Assembly (NCBI GenBank): GCA_019695295.1
Contig: JAIBAH010000026.1
Location: 1 to 42,831, forward strand
Direction: 5' to 3'
Source: Bacteroidia bacterium
Lineage (GTDB): Bacteria; Bacteroidota; Bacteroidia; J057
DNA: 42,831 nucleotides
The position numbers were made by a program, and so were the translations under genes. Shown here piece by piece: positions 34,062 through 42,520 of this stretch. How positions within the stretch are numbered: position 1 is the first letter of the stretch; the number at the start of each line of letters is the position of its first letter. A model generated the notes under the pieces. That model worked only from the letters and a program-made list of their open reading frames with translations, had not been told where the DNA came from and searched no databases.

Positions 34062-35177
34062 ATGCAGGGTAAACAATATATCTTAATCGGAGGCGGGCTT
34101 GCAGGGATGATGCTTGCAGCCCGTCTTCTGCTTACCGGAAATTCCGTTACGCTTTTTGACTATCCCAATCCAAACAGCGCTTCCAGAAGAGCAGCAGGAA
34201 TGTTTAATATTATAACCGGCCGGAATTATGTAAAAACATGGAAAGCCGAAACCCTCAGAAGTGCGCTAACGGACTTTTTTGAATTGCCGGAATTGGAAGG
34301 ACTAAAAAAACACCTCAGTCTGATGCCGGTTTACAAGCCTTTTAAAAATATTGAAGAGTATAATCACGGGTTGGGAGCCGGTGCCCGCAATGAAGGGATT
34401 CTGGTCATGAACGAAGCACCGGTTATGGAAGAATACATCCATAATCCTTTTGGGGGAATGAGGGTGAATCAATGCGGGTGGCTGGATACTCCGGCTTTTC
34501 TCGAGGACCTCAGGGAAATACTGGAATCCCGTTTTTCCCTGGCATATTACCCCTGGAAAATAGAGACGGAATGTATCAATATGAATGAGAAAAAAATCCG
34601 TATTCACGGGGAGACTTTTGGGTTTGAGGAACTCGTATTGTGTCAGGGAGCCGAAAAACAATTGAGAACACTCTGGGAATTACCGGTGATTCCCTGTAAA
34701 GGACAAACAATGATGATAGAAGCAGCAATGGAATTGCCGTTTATCCTTTCGGGAGGCGTTTATATATTGCCGGCCGGCCCAAGCCGGTTTACCGTCGGTG
34801 CCACCTATGAGTGGGAATTTACCTCCCCTCATCCTACACCCGAAGGAAGAGAAAGTTTGTGTACCGAACTGCAAAAAATCATTCGGGTTCCCTATACCGT
34901 CATCAGTCATTTTGCCGGAATCCGCCCTACTACTCACGACAGAAGACCTTTGCTGGGCACACATCCCGTTTTCCCTTTTCTTCATGTATTCTCTGGCTTT
35001 GGTACAAAAGGGATTTTGATGGCTCCTTATTTTTCCGGAGTTTTATCGGAGTATCTTTCGGGTAAAAAGGGTAAGATAGAAAAAGAATATGATATCCTGA
35101 GATATTACCGTAAAGAAAAACTCGCTTTGCCTCAAGGGGCAGATATGAGAAGCATCATTCGTAAAATGTCAGAGTAA
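34062..35177 (+). CDS. FAD-dependent oxidoreductase (DAO family)
   Basis: 371 residues. The Rossmann motif GGGLAG (Gly10-Gly15) binds the FAD ADP moiety, and the C-terminal motif GIRPTTHDRRPLLG with FSGFGTKGI is typical of the glycine/D-amino acid oxidase (DAO) family. Members oxidise amines, amino acids or related side chains; the substrate is not evident. The ASRRAAGMFN segment near 45-54 is a second typical flavin-contact region. No signal peptide, so cytoplasmic. It follows the secreted unknown protein gene on the same strand. Confidence 0.88.
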   Translation: MQGKQYILIGGGLAGMMLAARLLLTGNSVTLFDYPNPNSASRRAAGMFNIITGRNYVKTWKAETLRSALTDFFELPELEGLKKHLSLMPVYKPFKNIEEYNHGLGAGARNEGILVMNEAPVMEEYIHNPFGGMRVNQCGWLDTPAFLEDLREILESRFSLAYYPWKIETECINMNEKKIRIHGETFGFEELVLCQGAEKQLRTLWELPVIPCKGQTMMIEAAMELPFILSGGVYILPAGPSRFTVGATYEWEFTSPHPTPEGRESLCTELQKIIRVPYTVISHFAGIRPTTHDRRPLLGTHPVFPFLHVFSGFGTKGILMAPYFSGVLSEYLSGKKGKIEKEYDILRYYRKEKLALPQGADMRSIIRKMSE

Positions 35178-35354
35178 AATCGGATTAAAAATCCAACACG
35201 TTTTAGTCCTGAAATGTCCCGTAAATACAGAATTAGACAAGAATTAAGAAATTTGTTAGATGAAACGACAGTTTTCACTTAATTTTACGGCTTAATTATA
35301 TCATTCAACAGAAACAGGTGCATTTCTGCAGCGTTTTTGGTATCAGTATTCAAT

Positions 35355-37511
35355 ATGATGAATAAATCTTTAAGGTTTGGTTCTCTCTTCGTTGGCAGGG
35401 CAGGAAAGGCGTTTTTGCTGATAGCGTTTCTGGGCTTCTGTTTTGTGTCTTTTGGGCAGACTATGGAAAGTGATACTACGTCAACAGATACAGTGAAGAA
35501 AAAAAACATAAAACCGGATACACGGAGGGTATTTACAGAATCGGTTTTTAATCAGGAATATAATCATAAGCCGGCCGAAGTTTCGCTGGCAAATTTTCAC
35601 TATTGGGATGATTTAGATACGCTTCAGGGAGTAAACAATCATCTGGGACAAGTGGGCAAGCCGTATCAGCACTTCCGGTTTGGAGCGGCCGATAAATGGT
35701 TTGCTTCTCCTTACTGGAGAAACCCGCTGACCAATGCGGCCAATCTTTATATCCTGAATCCCGAGACCCAAACGATGTATTATGATACCAAAACGCCTTA
35801 TATCAATATTGATTTTGCGCAGGGACCGCAGCAAGCCAATAAAAGCATTACCTTGCTGGGAGTAACTGCTTCTTACAACGTCACACCCCTCCTGAATCTG
35901 ACCGGATACTATAAACGAAGGCAATCGGAGAGCGTATATGGAAACAATACTGCCGATAACCGTCTGATTCATCTCAATGGGTATTACCATAGTTTCAGAC
36001 ACAAACTGGAAATTTTTGGTACAGCACAATACAACGAATATTATCAGCTGTACAATGGCGGCACAGCCCGCCCCTACGGAAGTAGCGATGAGTCGGCTTT
36101 TGATAAAGGCGCAGAGTTTCTGAACCTGAGTCAGGCTACCGGAAAATGGATTATCAAATCCCTTACGGCAGAGCCGGTTTTTCATCTGATTCAACAAAAA
36201 GATACCACAAAATCCGGACAAAAACTTTCTTTCAAAGGACTTTTGCAGCATGAATATACCCGTTTCCGGTTTGGGGCAGAAGACCTGAATGCAGACGTGC
36301 TGAATGCTGCCTGGGTTTCTCCTTTGCCTTCTTTTTCTTTTCAGAATGGCGTAACCGCCTTGTATGAAAAAACCGAAACCTATCGGTACAGAGCCGGTGC
36401 CAAGGCTGCCTATTCCTTTAATCTCAGGGATTATCTGAGGCTGGAACTCAAAGGAGGACTGGAATATAACCGCTTATTCATCACGCAGAAAGATTCTGCT
36501 TTCCGGTTATCTCAGAATACAGTAATGCAGATAGCAGAGGGTCGGTTGCTTAGCCCTAAACTGCTGGGGCTTCAGTACGATGTGCTTTTTTATACCCGCC
36601 CGAATACCCTTTTTAATCCGGAAACTTACTGGGACAATACGGTGCGTCTGAAAATTCCCTTTACTACGGGCAAGGACACCTTTTCTGTCACGAATGACCC
36701 CCCGCGTCCGGGCAAACGGAAATCGGAAATCGGGCTTACGGCACATTATTTATTACACAGTATGAATCCCTCCGTATTTCAGGCGTATCTTCCGGCAGGT
36801 TACGGAAATCGTTTTGTTGCGGATAGTACCCTGAGAAATCAGCAAATGAACCACCTGAGGGTGGAATTAAAATGGCAGGGCAGCCCAAAAATCATGAATC
36901 ACGGAAAAATACAGGATACGCTTCTTTCCAATCATCTTTCGGTTCAGCCTTTTTTGTCCCAGTTTTTTAATATGATTTATTACAATGATAGCTTTCAGGT
37001 AAAACAGGCTGCATCGGGTTCTGTCCTTACTTTTACGGGGATAGAATTTGGAGGAAGACTTAGGTTTTATAAAAAACTTTATACCGAAGGAAATGCCCAG
37101 CTTCAACTCGGTTCACTGAGCAATACCGCAGATTCTTCCCTTTGGATGTACAGCCTGTCTCAACCGGTACTCAATGGTAAAATCAGTGTGTTTTATCAGA
37201 ACGAGCGGACTAATTTTAAGGGTGTTTTCAGAACCGGAATAGATTTTCGTTATAGTTCGGCAAGCTTTGGCAACGGATTTGACCCTGTAAGCAATGAGTT
37301 TTTCCCGGTAAGCTATCGTTATCCCTATCTCGTAAAGGCATACCCCAGAATAGATGTGTATTTTGCCACCCGCATTAAAAGGGCTTGTATCTTTGTGAAA
37401 CTGATTAACGTAACTGACGGCCTGCTTACTCCCGGAAATTATACCACGCCGTTTTATCCGGTTCAGCCAAGAATGATTAGCATAGGGATGAACTGGACAT
37501 TTTTTGATTAA
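35355..37511 (+). CDS. Putative outer-membrane porin (Bacteroidota type)
   Basis: About 719 residues. ATGs at 35355 and 35358 directly precede a signal peptide ending CFVSFGQ; a TTG at 35337 is less likely. The mature protein has alternating polar and aromatic strands throughout (e.g. LNLTGYYKRRQSE, KLEIFGTAQYNEYY, LRLELKGGLEYNR) and ends in an aromatic strand, MISIGMNWTFFD, as expected for an outer-membrane beta-barrel. The overall pattern, including RIDVYFATRIKRA and KLINVTDG near the end, matches the putative porin group of Bacteroidota. The transported substrate is unknown. It is the last gene of a rightward block. Confidence 0.87.
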   Translation: MMNKSLRFGSLFVGRAGKAFLLIAFLGFCFVSFGQTMESDTTSTDTVKKKNIKPDTRRVFTESVFNQEYNHKPAEVSLANFHYWDDLDTLQGVNNHLGQVGKPYQHFRFGAADKWFASPYWRNPLTNAANLYILNPETQTMYYDTKTPYINIDFAQGPQQANKSITLLGVTASYNVTPLLNLTGYYKRRQSESVYGNNTADNRLIHLNGYYHSFRHKLEIFGTAQYNEYYQLYNGGTARPYGSSDESAFDKGAEFLNLSQATGKWIIKSLTAEPVFHLIQQKDTTKSGQKLSFKGLLQHEYTRFRFGAEDLNADVLNAAWVSPLPSFSFQNGVTALYEKTETYRYRAGAKAAYSFNLRDYLRLELKGGLEYNRLFITQKDSAFRLSQNTVMQIAEGRLLSPKLLGLQYDVLFYTRPNTLFNPETYWDNTVRLKIPFTTGKDTFSVTNDPPRPGKRKSEIGLTAHYLLHSMNPSVFQAYLPAGYGNRFVADSTLRNQQMNHLRVELKWQGSPKIMNHGKIQDTLLSNHLSVQPFLSQFFNMIYYNDSFQVKQAASGSVLTFTGIEFGGRLRFYKKLYTEGNAQLQLGSLSNTADSSLWMYSLSQPVLNGKISVFYQNERTNFKGVFRTGIDFRYSSASFGNGFDPVSNEFFPVSYRYPYLVKAYPRIDVYFATRIKRACIFVKLINVTDGLLTPGNYTTPFYPVQPRMISIGMNWTFFD

Positions 37512-37582
37512 AAAACGAATTTTACAAAAGTTTCGGGAGTTGACCGTACTTCCAAACAAACTGGCCGGTAATATAAAACAAT

Positions 37583-37612
37583 AGTACTACAAGATTCTCA
37601 CCCTGTAGTACT
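37583..37612 (+). repeat. Inverted repeat AGTACTACA / TGTAGTACT
   Basis: A perfect 9-bp inverted repeat with a 12-base loop, 71 bases after the porin stop. No T tract follows directly. It could be a weak 3' end structure for the porin transcript or a protein-binding site for the unit downstream. Confidence 0.6.
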
Positions 37613-37654
37613 TCATAAATAGAGAAACCCAACTGTACCTTGTTTCTTACAAAT

Positions 37655-37662
37655 TAAATTTG
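37655..37662 (+). promoter_or_regulatory. -7 box (TAAATTTG) within a 15-base palindrome
   Basis: TAAATTTG fits TAnnTTTG and is embedded in the perfect palindrome ACAAATTAAATTTGT (37649-37663). No gene follows for 1.4 kb on this strand, but a strong terminator does at 37814-37863. The spacing to the nearest TTG upstream (37640) is shorter than ideal for a -33 box. Confidence 0.4.
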
Positions 37663-37667
37663 TAGTT

Positions 37668-37863
37668 ATATTTTTATTTTATTGATTTTACCCATTAATA
37701 AAATCAGGAAAAGGCCGCATTTCCGAATTTGATTGCAAATATATATTCTATTTTATGAAATAAAAAATGAATATCATGTAGTAAATCGGGTAAATTGAAA
37801 AAACAGGAAAATAAGGGCTTTTTTATGCCCAAAATCCAATAAAAAGCTCTTTTTTGTTTTTTT
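37668..37863 (+). ncRNA. Candidate structured small RNA of about 195 nt (unassigned)
   Basis: Between a -7 box (37655-37662) and a terminator (37814-37863) lies a stretch with no open frame but several perfect hairpins: TGATTTTA/TAAAATCA (37683-37690 with 37699-37706) and GGAAA/TTTCC (37707-37711 with 37720-37724), then the terminator stem. Length and ending would suit a small regulatory RNA, possibly a 6S-like RNA, but I cannot match it to a known family and it lacks an obvious closing stem. It could also be an extended 3' region of the porin transcript. Confidence 0.35.
37814..37863 (+). terminator. Rho-independent terminator in the intergenic region
   Basis: AGGGCTTTTT (37814-37823) pairs with AAAAAGCTCT (37841-37850, one G-T pair) and is followed by a T-rich tract. 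An internal GGGC/GCCC alternative stem is also possible. It lies about 300 bases after the porin stop, far for that gene. Confidence 0.7.
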
Positions 37864-37952
37864 ATAGCGTAAAAAAGCGAGAAAGTTTAATTATTGCGGA
37901 GGGAGGAAAGGGATTTAACCTTGAAATTTATCTTTACCTGTAGTCAGTGAAT

Positions 37953-37998
37953 AAAAAAAAGACAGGTTTATCCGGCATTTTGGGCAGATAAACCTGTC
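37953..37998 (-). terminator. Terminator of the EcsC-family gene
   Basis: A perfect 12-bp stem (GACAGGTTTATC at 37961-37972 with GATAAACCTGTC at 37987-37998) with eight A on its left, which is a T8 tract on the minus strand. It ends the leftward EcsC gene 59 bases after its stop codon. Confidence 0.9.
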
Positions 37999-38056
37999 AG
38001 GCGTTATAATATTGTGTATATCTTTTGGGGGAAATCAGAATATCCCGGCTTATCGG

Positions 38057-38941
38057 TTATTCTATTTCTACTACGATTACTTTCTGGCGGCCTTTTTTGT
38101 CTAACAGAAAACGCTCACGATACAGCATAAAAGCAGTTTCGCCCACGTCCTTTAGGTAAACATAATTAAATCCGGCATTGAAAATTGCCCCTAATCCCGG
38201 TACAAGCCCGGCGGCTTTTTTGGAGATAGTCTGTTCTACAATTTCTTTTATGAGTCTTTGAGAAAGGAAGTTAGCGGCGTTTTTGCTCACTTGTTTGGAA
38301 GTAAAATCGCCTCCGACCTGCTGATAAACATCCTGATGAGATGCCTCAAAGTCCTTGAGTTCAGCAAGTCCTTTTTGTTTTTCCGCCACATTGGAAGCCG
38401 TTGAAATTTTAAAAACCCGCATCATGAATTCCACCTCAAATTGTTGTTTTTCGGGATCATTCTCTACCAGTTCATATCCATAGCATAATCCAATCTGATA
38501 AATCGTACGGAGAGAAAGCATAAATAGAGTAGGCAGGTCAGCAATCAGACCCGGCCATCCAACCATTCCTGTACCTACACCACTAAGGGTAGCATATCTT
38601 CGGTTTTCTGAAATGAATTTTTCGGAGATATGGTCCAGGTCATGAATGGACGCCTTCTGGAGTTCTATAATTGTTTCAGAGTCAATATCAAACTCTTTGG
38701 TAGAGCGAAGCACTTCCTCCTTGTTCACTGTCCACCGGGAAGCGTCCTGTAGTTTTTCAGCGATTGTTTCGGCAATGCCACTCATTCCTTGCTTTACACT
38801 ATCAGGAATAAGATTGGAAGTAGCCCAGCTAATCGGGCGGCTGATAAAATCGGTTGCCCGGTTGAGGAAGCCGGGAGCCTGTCCTTTCCATGCTGCGATT
38901 TCATCCAGAATTTTTATTTCACTTGCGTTTAATTTTGCCAT
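38057..38941 (-). CDS. EcsC-family protein
   Basis: 294 residues resembling EcsC proteins, named after the third gene of the Bacillus ecs ABC transporter locus but often found, as here, without the transporter. Visible features are a central Gly-rich hydrophobic segment (LSGVGTGMVGWPGLIADLPTLFMLSLRTIYQIGLCYGYE is represented at about 117-155) and a second one near 245-265 (AAGLVPGLGAIFNAGFNY). These look membrane-associating rather than classic transmembrane helices. Function in this family is unsettled. The first ATG (38941) gives MAKLNASEIKIL. It is monocistronic with a strong terminator. Confidence 0.82.
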   Translation of the reverse strand: MAKLNASEIKILDEIAAWKGQAPGFLNRATDFISRPISWATSNLIPDSVKQGMSGIAETIAEKLQDASRWTVNKEEVLRSTKEFDIDSETIIELQKASIHDLDHISEKFISENRRYATLSGVGTGMVGWPGLIADLPTLFMLSLRTIYQIGLCYGYELVENDPEKQQFEVEFMMRVFKISTASNVAEKQKGLAELKDFEASHQDVYQQVGGDFTSKQVSKNAANFLSQRLIKEIVEQTISKKAAGLVPGLGAIFNAGFNYVYLKDVGETAFMLYRERFLLDKKGRQKVIVVEIE

Positions 38942-39036
38942 TTTTGATTTGAGATATATATAAGGTAAACAATGATTGATTACGGTTTTTTAGGATAAAA
39001 GTTTAATAAAAACTTAAATCTTATGAAAATAAGTAT

Positions 39037-39044
39037 TAATTTTG
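39037..39044 (+). promoter_or_regulatory. -7 box (TAATTTTG) for the small membrane protein gene
   Basis: TAATTTTG matches TAnnTTTG and lies 57 bases before the ATG at 39102. It overlaps a potential TTG start at 39042, which it therefore makes unlikely. Confidence 0.55.
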
Positions 39045-39101
39045 AAGGGTTTCTTACAAAAAAAACAAAATATTTCTGATTTTTATTTTATCAAAATCCA
39101 A

Positions 39102-39509
39102 ATGAAAAAAAATATTTTATTTATAGTATTGGGGATTTTTGTAGCGGTTTTGCTGGTTTCTGCGCTTGAGTTTGTGGCAGGACAGATTTTTCCTCATCCG
39201 GAAGGGATGGATTATAATAATCCGGAAGAGGTCAAAAAGATGATGATGTCAATGCCCGCAGGCGCGTTTATATTTATGGCATTGAGCTGGGGAATCGCCA
39301 CATTTGCCGGTGGATTTATCGCAGGATTGAGGAGTGAAAGTTTTCCGCTCCGGAATGCCCTGATAGTAGGAGGGATAATTCTCATCCTGACCCTGATTAA
39401 TTTAATATCCCTTCCTCATCCTTTATGGTTCAGCGTTTTGAGCCTGTCGGTTTTACTTCCTGCTGCTTATCTGGGAGGAAAAATCGGGATGAATTTCAGG
39501 AAAGTATAA
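39102..39509 (+). CDS. Small membrane protein of unknown function, four helices
   Basis: 135 residues from the ATG at 39102. Four hydrophobic segments are visible: about 5-28 (LFIVLGIFVAVLLVSALEF), 52-75 (AGAFIFMALSWGIATFAGG), 85-103 (ALIVGGIILILTLI) and 109-128 (WFSVLSLSVLLPAAYLGG). A loop of about 25 residues between the first two holds PHPEGMDYNNPEEVKKMM. The Gly-rich ends GGFIAGLR and LGGKIG recall small Bacteroidota envelope proteins, but I cannot name a family. It is 53 bases upstream of the HMG-CoA lyase gene on the same strand. Confidence 0.75.
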   Translation: MKKNILFIVLGIFVAVLLVSALEFVAGQIFPHPEGMDYNNPEEVKKMMMSMPAGAFIFMALSWGIATFAGGFIAGLRSESFPLRNALIVGGIILILTLINLISLPHPLWFSVLSLSVLLPAAYLGGKIGMNFRKV

Positions 39510-39562
39510 AGTTCTTTTCAAACCCTCTTCCGGAATTTTAGTTTTTATCAAAAAAATGACAA

Positions 39563-40420
39563 ATGAATAAAACCTTAAAACTCATTGAATGCCCAAGGGA
39601 TGCAATTCAGGGATTTCCCCGCCCGATAGGTACGGAAGAAAAAATCCAGTATCTCAATCAATTGTTAAAAGTGGGATTCGATACACTGGATTTCGGTAGT
39701 TTTGTGTCTCCAAAGGCGATTCCCCAAATGGCCGATACCGCTGAGGTGCTGTCTCATTTAGACTGGCAGAATTCCGGTACGAAGTTGCTGGCAATTATTG
39801 CGAACCTGAGGGGAGCTGAAGAAGCATGTCAGCATCAGGGAGTCAGGTATCTGGGATACCCGTTCTCTGTATCTGAAACGTTTCAGCTAAGGAATACCCA
39901 AAAAACAATTGCAGACTCTATGAAGCTCATAGAGGAAATGCAGGCGTTGTGTCAGGACAAAGGGAAAGAACTCGTTGTCTATATCTCTATGGGATTCGGA
40001 AATCCGTACGGAGATGAATGGAGTGCCGGAATTGTGGGGGAATGGGTTGAAAAAATCGCAAATGCCGGAGTCAGGATTCTTTCGCTTGCAGATACGGTGG
40101 GAAGTGCAGATGAGGCTACGATAGCACAGCTTTATTCCTGGCTGATTCCGGCTTTTCCGGAGGTGGAATTTGGTGCACATTTTCATGCGCATCCGATGGA
40201 AAGCAAGAAAAAACTTCAGGCAGCATATGACCACGGTTGCCGGCGGTTTGACAGTGCAATGAACGGAATCGGAGGATGTCCTTTTGCAAAAGATGATTTG
40301 GTGGGGAATATCGCTACGGAAAAAGTACTGGAGTTTTGTGCTGAAAATGAAATACTGCTTTCGCTTGATGCGGACGCATTTATGAAAGTAAACCTTACTG
40401 CCAGGCAACTATTTGGCTGA
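39563..40420 (+). CDS. Hydroxymethylglutaryl-CoA lyase
   Basis: 285 residues. It cleaves HMG-CoA to acetoacetate and acetyl-CoA, the last step of leucine breakdown. Family motifs: ECPRDAIQG at the N-terminus (catalytic Arg12-Asp13), metal-binding HFHAHP (His206, His208), and the signature GIGGCPFAKDDLVGNIATE with catalytic Cys239. Where many lyases have FGCPYEG, this protein has GFGNPYGDEW, so that second Cys is missing; this form may be usual for Bacteroidota. Cytoplasmic TIM barrel. The HAD phosphatase gene begins 1 base after its stop, indicating one transcript. Confidence 0.92.
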   Translation: MNKTLKLIECPRDAIQGFPRPIGTEEKIQYLNQLLKVGFDTLDFGSFVSPKAIPQMADTAEVLSHLDWQNSGTKLLAIIANLRGAEEACQHQGVRYLGYPFSVSETFQLRNTQKTIADSMKLIEEMQALCQDKGKELVVYISMGFGNPYGDEWSAGIVGEWVEKIANAGVRILSLADTVGSADEATIAQLYSWLIPAFPEVEFGAHFHAHPMESKKKLQAAYDHGCRRFDSAMNGIGGCPFAKDDLVGNIATEKVLEFCAENEILLSLDADAFMKVNLTARQLFG

Positions 40421-40421
40421 A

Positions 40422-41057
40422 ATGAGAAAAACAGAACTGGTGATTTTTGATCTGGATGGAGTATTGGTGCATACCGAAAAGTATCATTATCTGACCTGGA
40501 GCAGATTAGCCGAAGAAAACGGGTGGAAATACGACGAAGCGATTGCGGATAAAGTAAAAGGAACAAGCCGGTTGGAATCACTGAATACGCTCCTGGCACT
40601 GAACAATCTTCAGGAAAAATATTCACAATCGGAAAAAGAAGCATTCTGCGAAGCCAAAAACCGGCATTATCTTTCTCTGCTTTCCTTTCTGGGGCCTGAT
40701 TCCGCTACGCCCGGCACTTTGGATATCCTAAATTTCCTCAGGGAAAATCAATACAAAATTGCAATGGCTTCCTCAAGCCGGAATGCACAATACATCGTGG
40801 AAAAACTGGGGATTGCGGATTATTTTTCCCTGATTCTGGATGGAAATGAAGGATTTCCCTCCAAACCTGCGCCTGATATCTTCCTTGTCTGTGCAAAAAA
40901 ATCGGGTGTAATGCCGGAGAGTTGCCTTGTCATTGAGGATTCACCGGCGGGAATAGCTGCAGCAAAAGCCGCAGGAATGCGTTTTTTTTATTATTCTGCT
41001 TTCTCCGAAACGGAAGAGTGTTTTTCGGATTTAAGCATCATCAAACAGAATGTATAA
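40422..41057 (+). CDS. HAD-family phosphatase / beta-phosphoglucomutase-like
   Basis: 211 residues from the ATG at 40422, one base after the HMG-CoA lyase stop; a TTG at 40413 would overlap it. HAD motifs are complete: motif I FDLDGVLVHTE (nucleophile and acid/base Asp), motif II MASSSRN, motif III Lys in PSKPAPDIF, and motif IV VIEDSPAGIAAAKAAGM. The helical cap and motif IV resemble the beta-phosphoglucomutase/phosphoglycolate phosphatase subgroup, which acts on sugar or small phosphates. The real substrate cannot be read from the sequence. No functional link to leucine catabolism is known. Confidence 0.9.
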   Translation: MRKTELVIFDLDGVLVHTEKYHYLTWSRLAEENGWKYDEAIADKVKGTSRLESLNTLLALNNLQEKYSQSEKEAFCEAKNRHYLSLLSFLGPDSATPGTLDILNFLRENQYKIAMASSSRNAQYIVEKLGIADYFSLILDGNEGFPSKPAPDIFLVCAKKSGVMPESCLVIEDSPAGIAAAKAAGMRFFYYSAFSETEECFSDLSIIKQNV

Positions 41058-41060
41058 TAA

Positions 41061-41083
41061 AAAAGCAAGGGAACCCTGCCTTT
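41061..41083 (-). terminator. Terminator of tRNA-Gly
   Basis: On the minus strand GCAGGG-TT-CCCTTGC forms a short stem (one bulged base) followed by a T6 tract, directly after the tRNA 3' end. Confidence 0.65.
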
Positions 41084-41088
41084 GAAGA

Positions 41089-41160
41089 GCGGAAAACGGG
41101 ATTCGAACCCGCGACCCTCAGCTTGGGAAGCTGATGCTCTACCAACTGAGCTACTTCCGC
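41089..41160 (-). tRNA. tRNA-Gly (anticodon CCC)
   Basis: The minus strand folds into a complete 72-nt cloverleaf: acceptor GCGGAAG/TTTCCGC, D arm GCTC...GAGC, anticodon stem TCAGC/GCTGA with loop TTCCCAA, T arm GCGGG-TTCGAAT-CCCGT. The anticodon CCC reads GGG codons, so it is a glycine tRNA. CCA is not encoded. A promoter with -33 and -7 boxes lies just upstream. Confidence 0.95.
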
Positions 41161-41171
41161 TTTTACGCCTA

Positions 41172-41203
41172 CAAATATACTAAAGAAAACTGGCTTTTGT
41201 CAA
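41172..41203 (-). promoter_or_regulatory. Promoter of tRNA-Gly: -33 TTG and -7 TATATTTG
   Basis: On the minus strand TTGAC (41203 to 41199) and TATATTTG (41179 to 41172) are separated by a spacer of about 21 bases counted from TTG, within the usual Bacteroidota range. The -7 box ends 12 bases before the mature tRNA. Confidence 0.75.
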
Positions 41204-41344
41204 TATGTTTTTTGTTTTTTTAGCAGATTTACAGGGAAACATTTCACTTTTGTAAAAAAAACCTTCTTTTTTGTAACCCATTAGGGTACTTTACGTTAAT
41301 TAATACAAATTTTTTGTTTTACCTCATCAATTTTTTATTAAAAA

Positions 41345-41581
41345 ATGTTATACTCAATTTTATTAGGCATTGCAATTTTCTGGGTTACAAGTAAAATTAT
41401 GAACCTGCGCGGGTGGGGATTAATCATGAATACGCTGTTTGTCATTGCCGGTAGCATGGTTGGAAAATGGGTGCTGAATATAGTGGGCTTTGGCGTTGGA
41501 GGGAGTTTTATTCCTTCTCTTATTTCCGGCGTAATTGGCTGCTGTGTAGTAGTGCTTGCAATCCGGGTACTGAATAAATAA
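41345..41581 (+). CDS. GlsB/YeaQ/YmgE-like small membrane protein
   Basis: 78 residues with three hydrophobic, Gly-rich helices: about 3-20, 25-50 (LIMNTLFVIAGSMVGKWVL) and 53-76 (GSFIPSLISGVIGCCVVVLAIR). The pattern of a small protein with a terminal GxxIxxLIxxVIGxxVVLxxxR helix resembles the GlsB/YeaQ/YmgE family, once called transglycosylase-associated proteins and often stress-induced. The enzymatic link is not established. A strong terminator follows 28 bases after the stop. Confidence 0.78.
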   Translation: MLYSILLGIAIFWVTSKIMNLRGWGLIMNTLFVIAGSMVGKWVLNIVGFGVGGSFIPSLISGVIGCCVVVLAIRVLNK

Positions 41582-41608
41582 TACGTAAGCTACTAAAAAA
41601 CATAGATT

Positions 41609-41642
41609 AAGACTATCAGGTTCAGCCCTGATAGTCTTTTTT
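41609..41642 (+). terminator. Strong rho-independent terminator
   Basis: A perfect 12-bp stem (AAGACTATCAGG with CCTGATAGTCTT) with a 6-base loop, followed by a T run. It ends the GlsB-like gene. Confidence 0.92.
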
Positions 41643-41860
41643 ATTGGGTATAGTCAAATGGAATAAAGAAACTACTGACATACCTGCCAGTAGTTTTTGG
41701 GAAAGGGAAGAAGGGATAGAGCTGTATAAAATTAAAAAAAGGGTAAATAAGATAAACAGAAATATAAGTTTAGGGTAGGTTTTTTAATAGCATAAAGTTT
41801 ATTGTTTCTCTCTATAAAAGTATTTCTCTGTTTTCTTCAGGTAAGTTGGTAATTCTCTGT

Positions 41861-42520
41861 TTATGGAAATAAGGGTAATATCGTTAAGGGCCTGAAACTA
41901 TCGCTAATGGCATAAAAACGCGTAGTGATAGTTTCATTATTGATGGATACTTCAGGATTCTGAGTGTTGGTGAAATATTTTATACCGAAAACAAGGTTAG
42001 AAGTACTCATTATTTTTAAGCGCTGTATTACAATTTTGGTGCTGTTACTGTCGGGTAAATCATACACAACTAAAAAATCAGAAGCGTTCGAAGGAATTGT
42101 CAGTTCTGCTAAAGCGCAACCGTTATTTCCACTAACGATGCCTATCAGCTGAAGACTGATTTTGTTTGCTTCGATTATGTCTTCAAAACTTATATCCGCA
42201 ATCACAATCACCAGTCCGCTATCTGCTCTCAGGGTAAATACCGGAGATTGTGGCTCTTCACAGCTTTTCACCTGTAAGGAATAAAAAAACACATTCCTCA
42301 GCTCATACTCAAGTGTCACCCGGCTATTCTGAACCGACTCATTGAGTTTTTGATAGGTTCCTCCGGAGGAAGAAGGCCCATCTTCTGATAGTTTATTCAA
42401 AACATACTCACTGCAACCGGAAGCTTCTTTAAAAGAAACGTTGAGTTGCTCATAAACAATGTTTTCAATTTCCAGCCCTACAGGGTTATTGATAGAATTT
42501 CTGAAAAGTTGTTGTCCCAT
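41861..42520 (-). CDS. Unrecognised 219-residue protein
   Basis: 219 residues from an ATG at 42520 (MGQQLFRNSINNPVG). No signal peptide, lipobox or transmembrane helix is clear. The sequence is rich in alternating hydrophobic strands (VTLEYELRNVFFYSLQVKS, SGLVIVIADISF, SDFLVVYDLPD, STKIVIQRLKI), which suggests a beta-sandwich. A Ser/Gly-rich stretch (GPSSSGGTY) occurs near 48-56, and three Cys are at about 36, 88 and 135. I cannot place it in a family. A TATCTTTG box on the same strand at 42814-42807 is about 285 bases upstream, too far to be certain it is the promoter. It ends within 220 bases of the previous terminator and has no close partner. Confidence 0.65.
   Translation of the reverse strand: MGQQLFRNSINNPVGLEIENIVYEQLNVSFKEASGCSEYVLNKLSEDGPSSSGGTYQKLNESVQNSRVTLEYELRNVFFYSLQVKSCEEPQSPVFTLRADSGLVIVIADISFEDIIEANKISLQLIGIVSGNNGCALAELTIPSNASDFLVVYDLPDSNSTKIVIQRLKIMSTSNLVFGIKYFTNTQNPEVSINNETITTRFYAISDSFRPLTILPLFP

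Noticed and set aside
35613-36251. 212-codon minus-strand frame inside the porin gene
   Set aside because: Antisense to a clear beta-barrel gene; residue pattern is that of a shadow frame.
39887-40644. Two overlapping minus-strand frames across the HMG-CoA lyase and HAD genes
   Set aside because: Both genes on the plus strand have complete catalytic motifs; the antisense frames have none.
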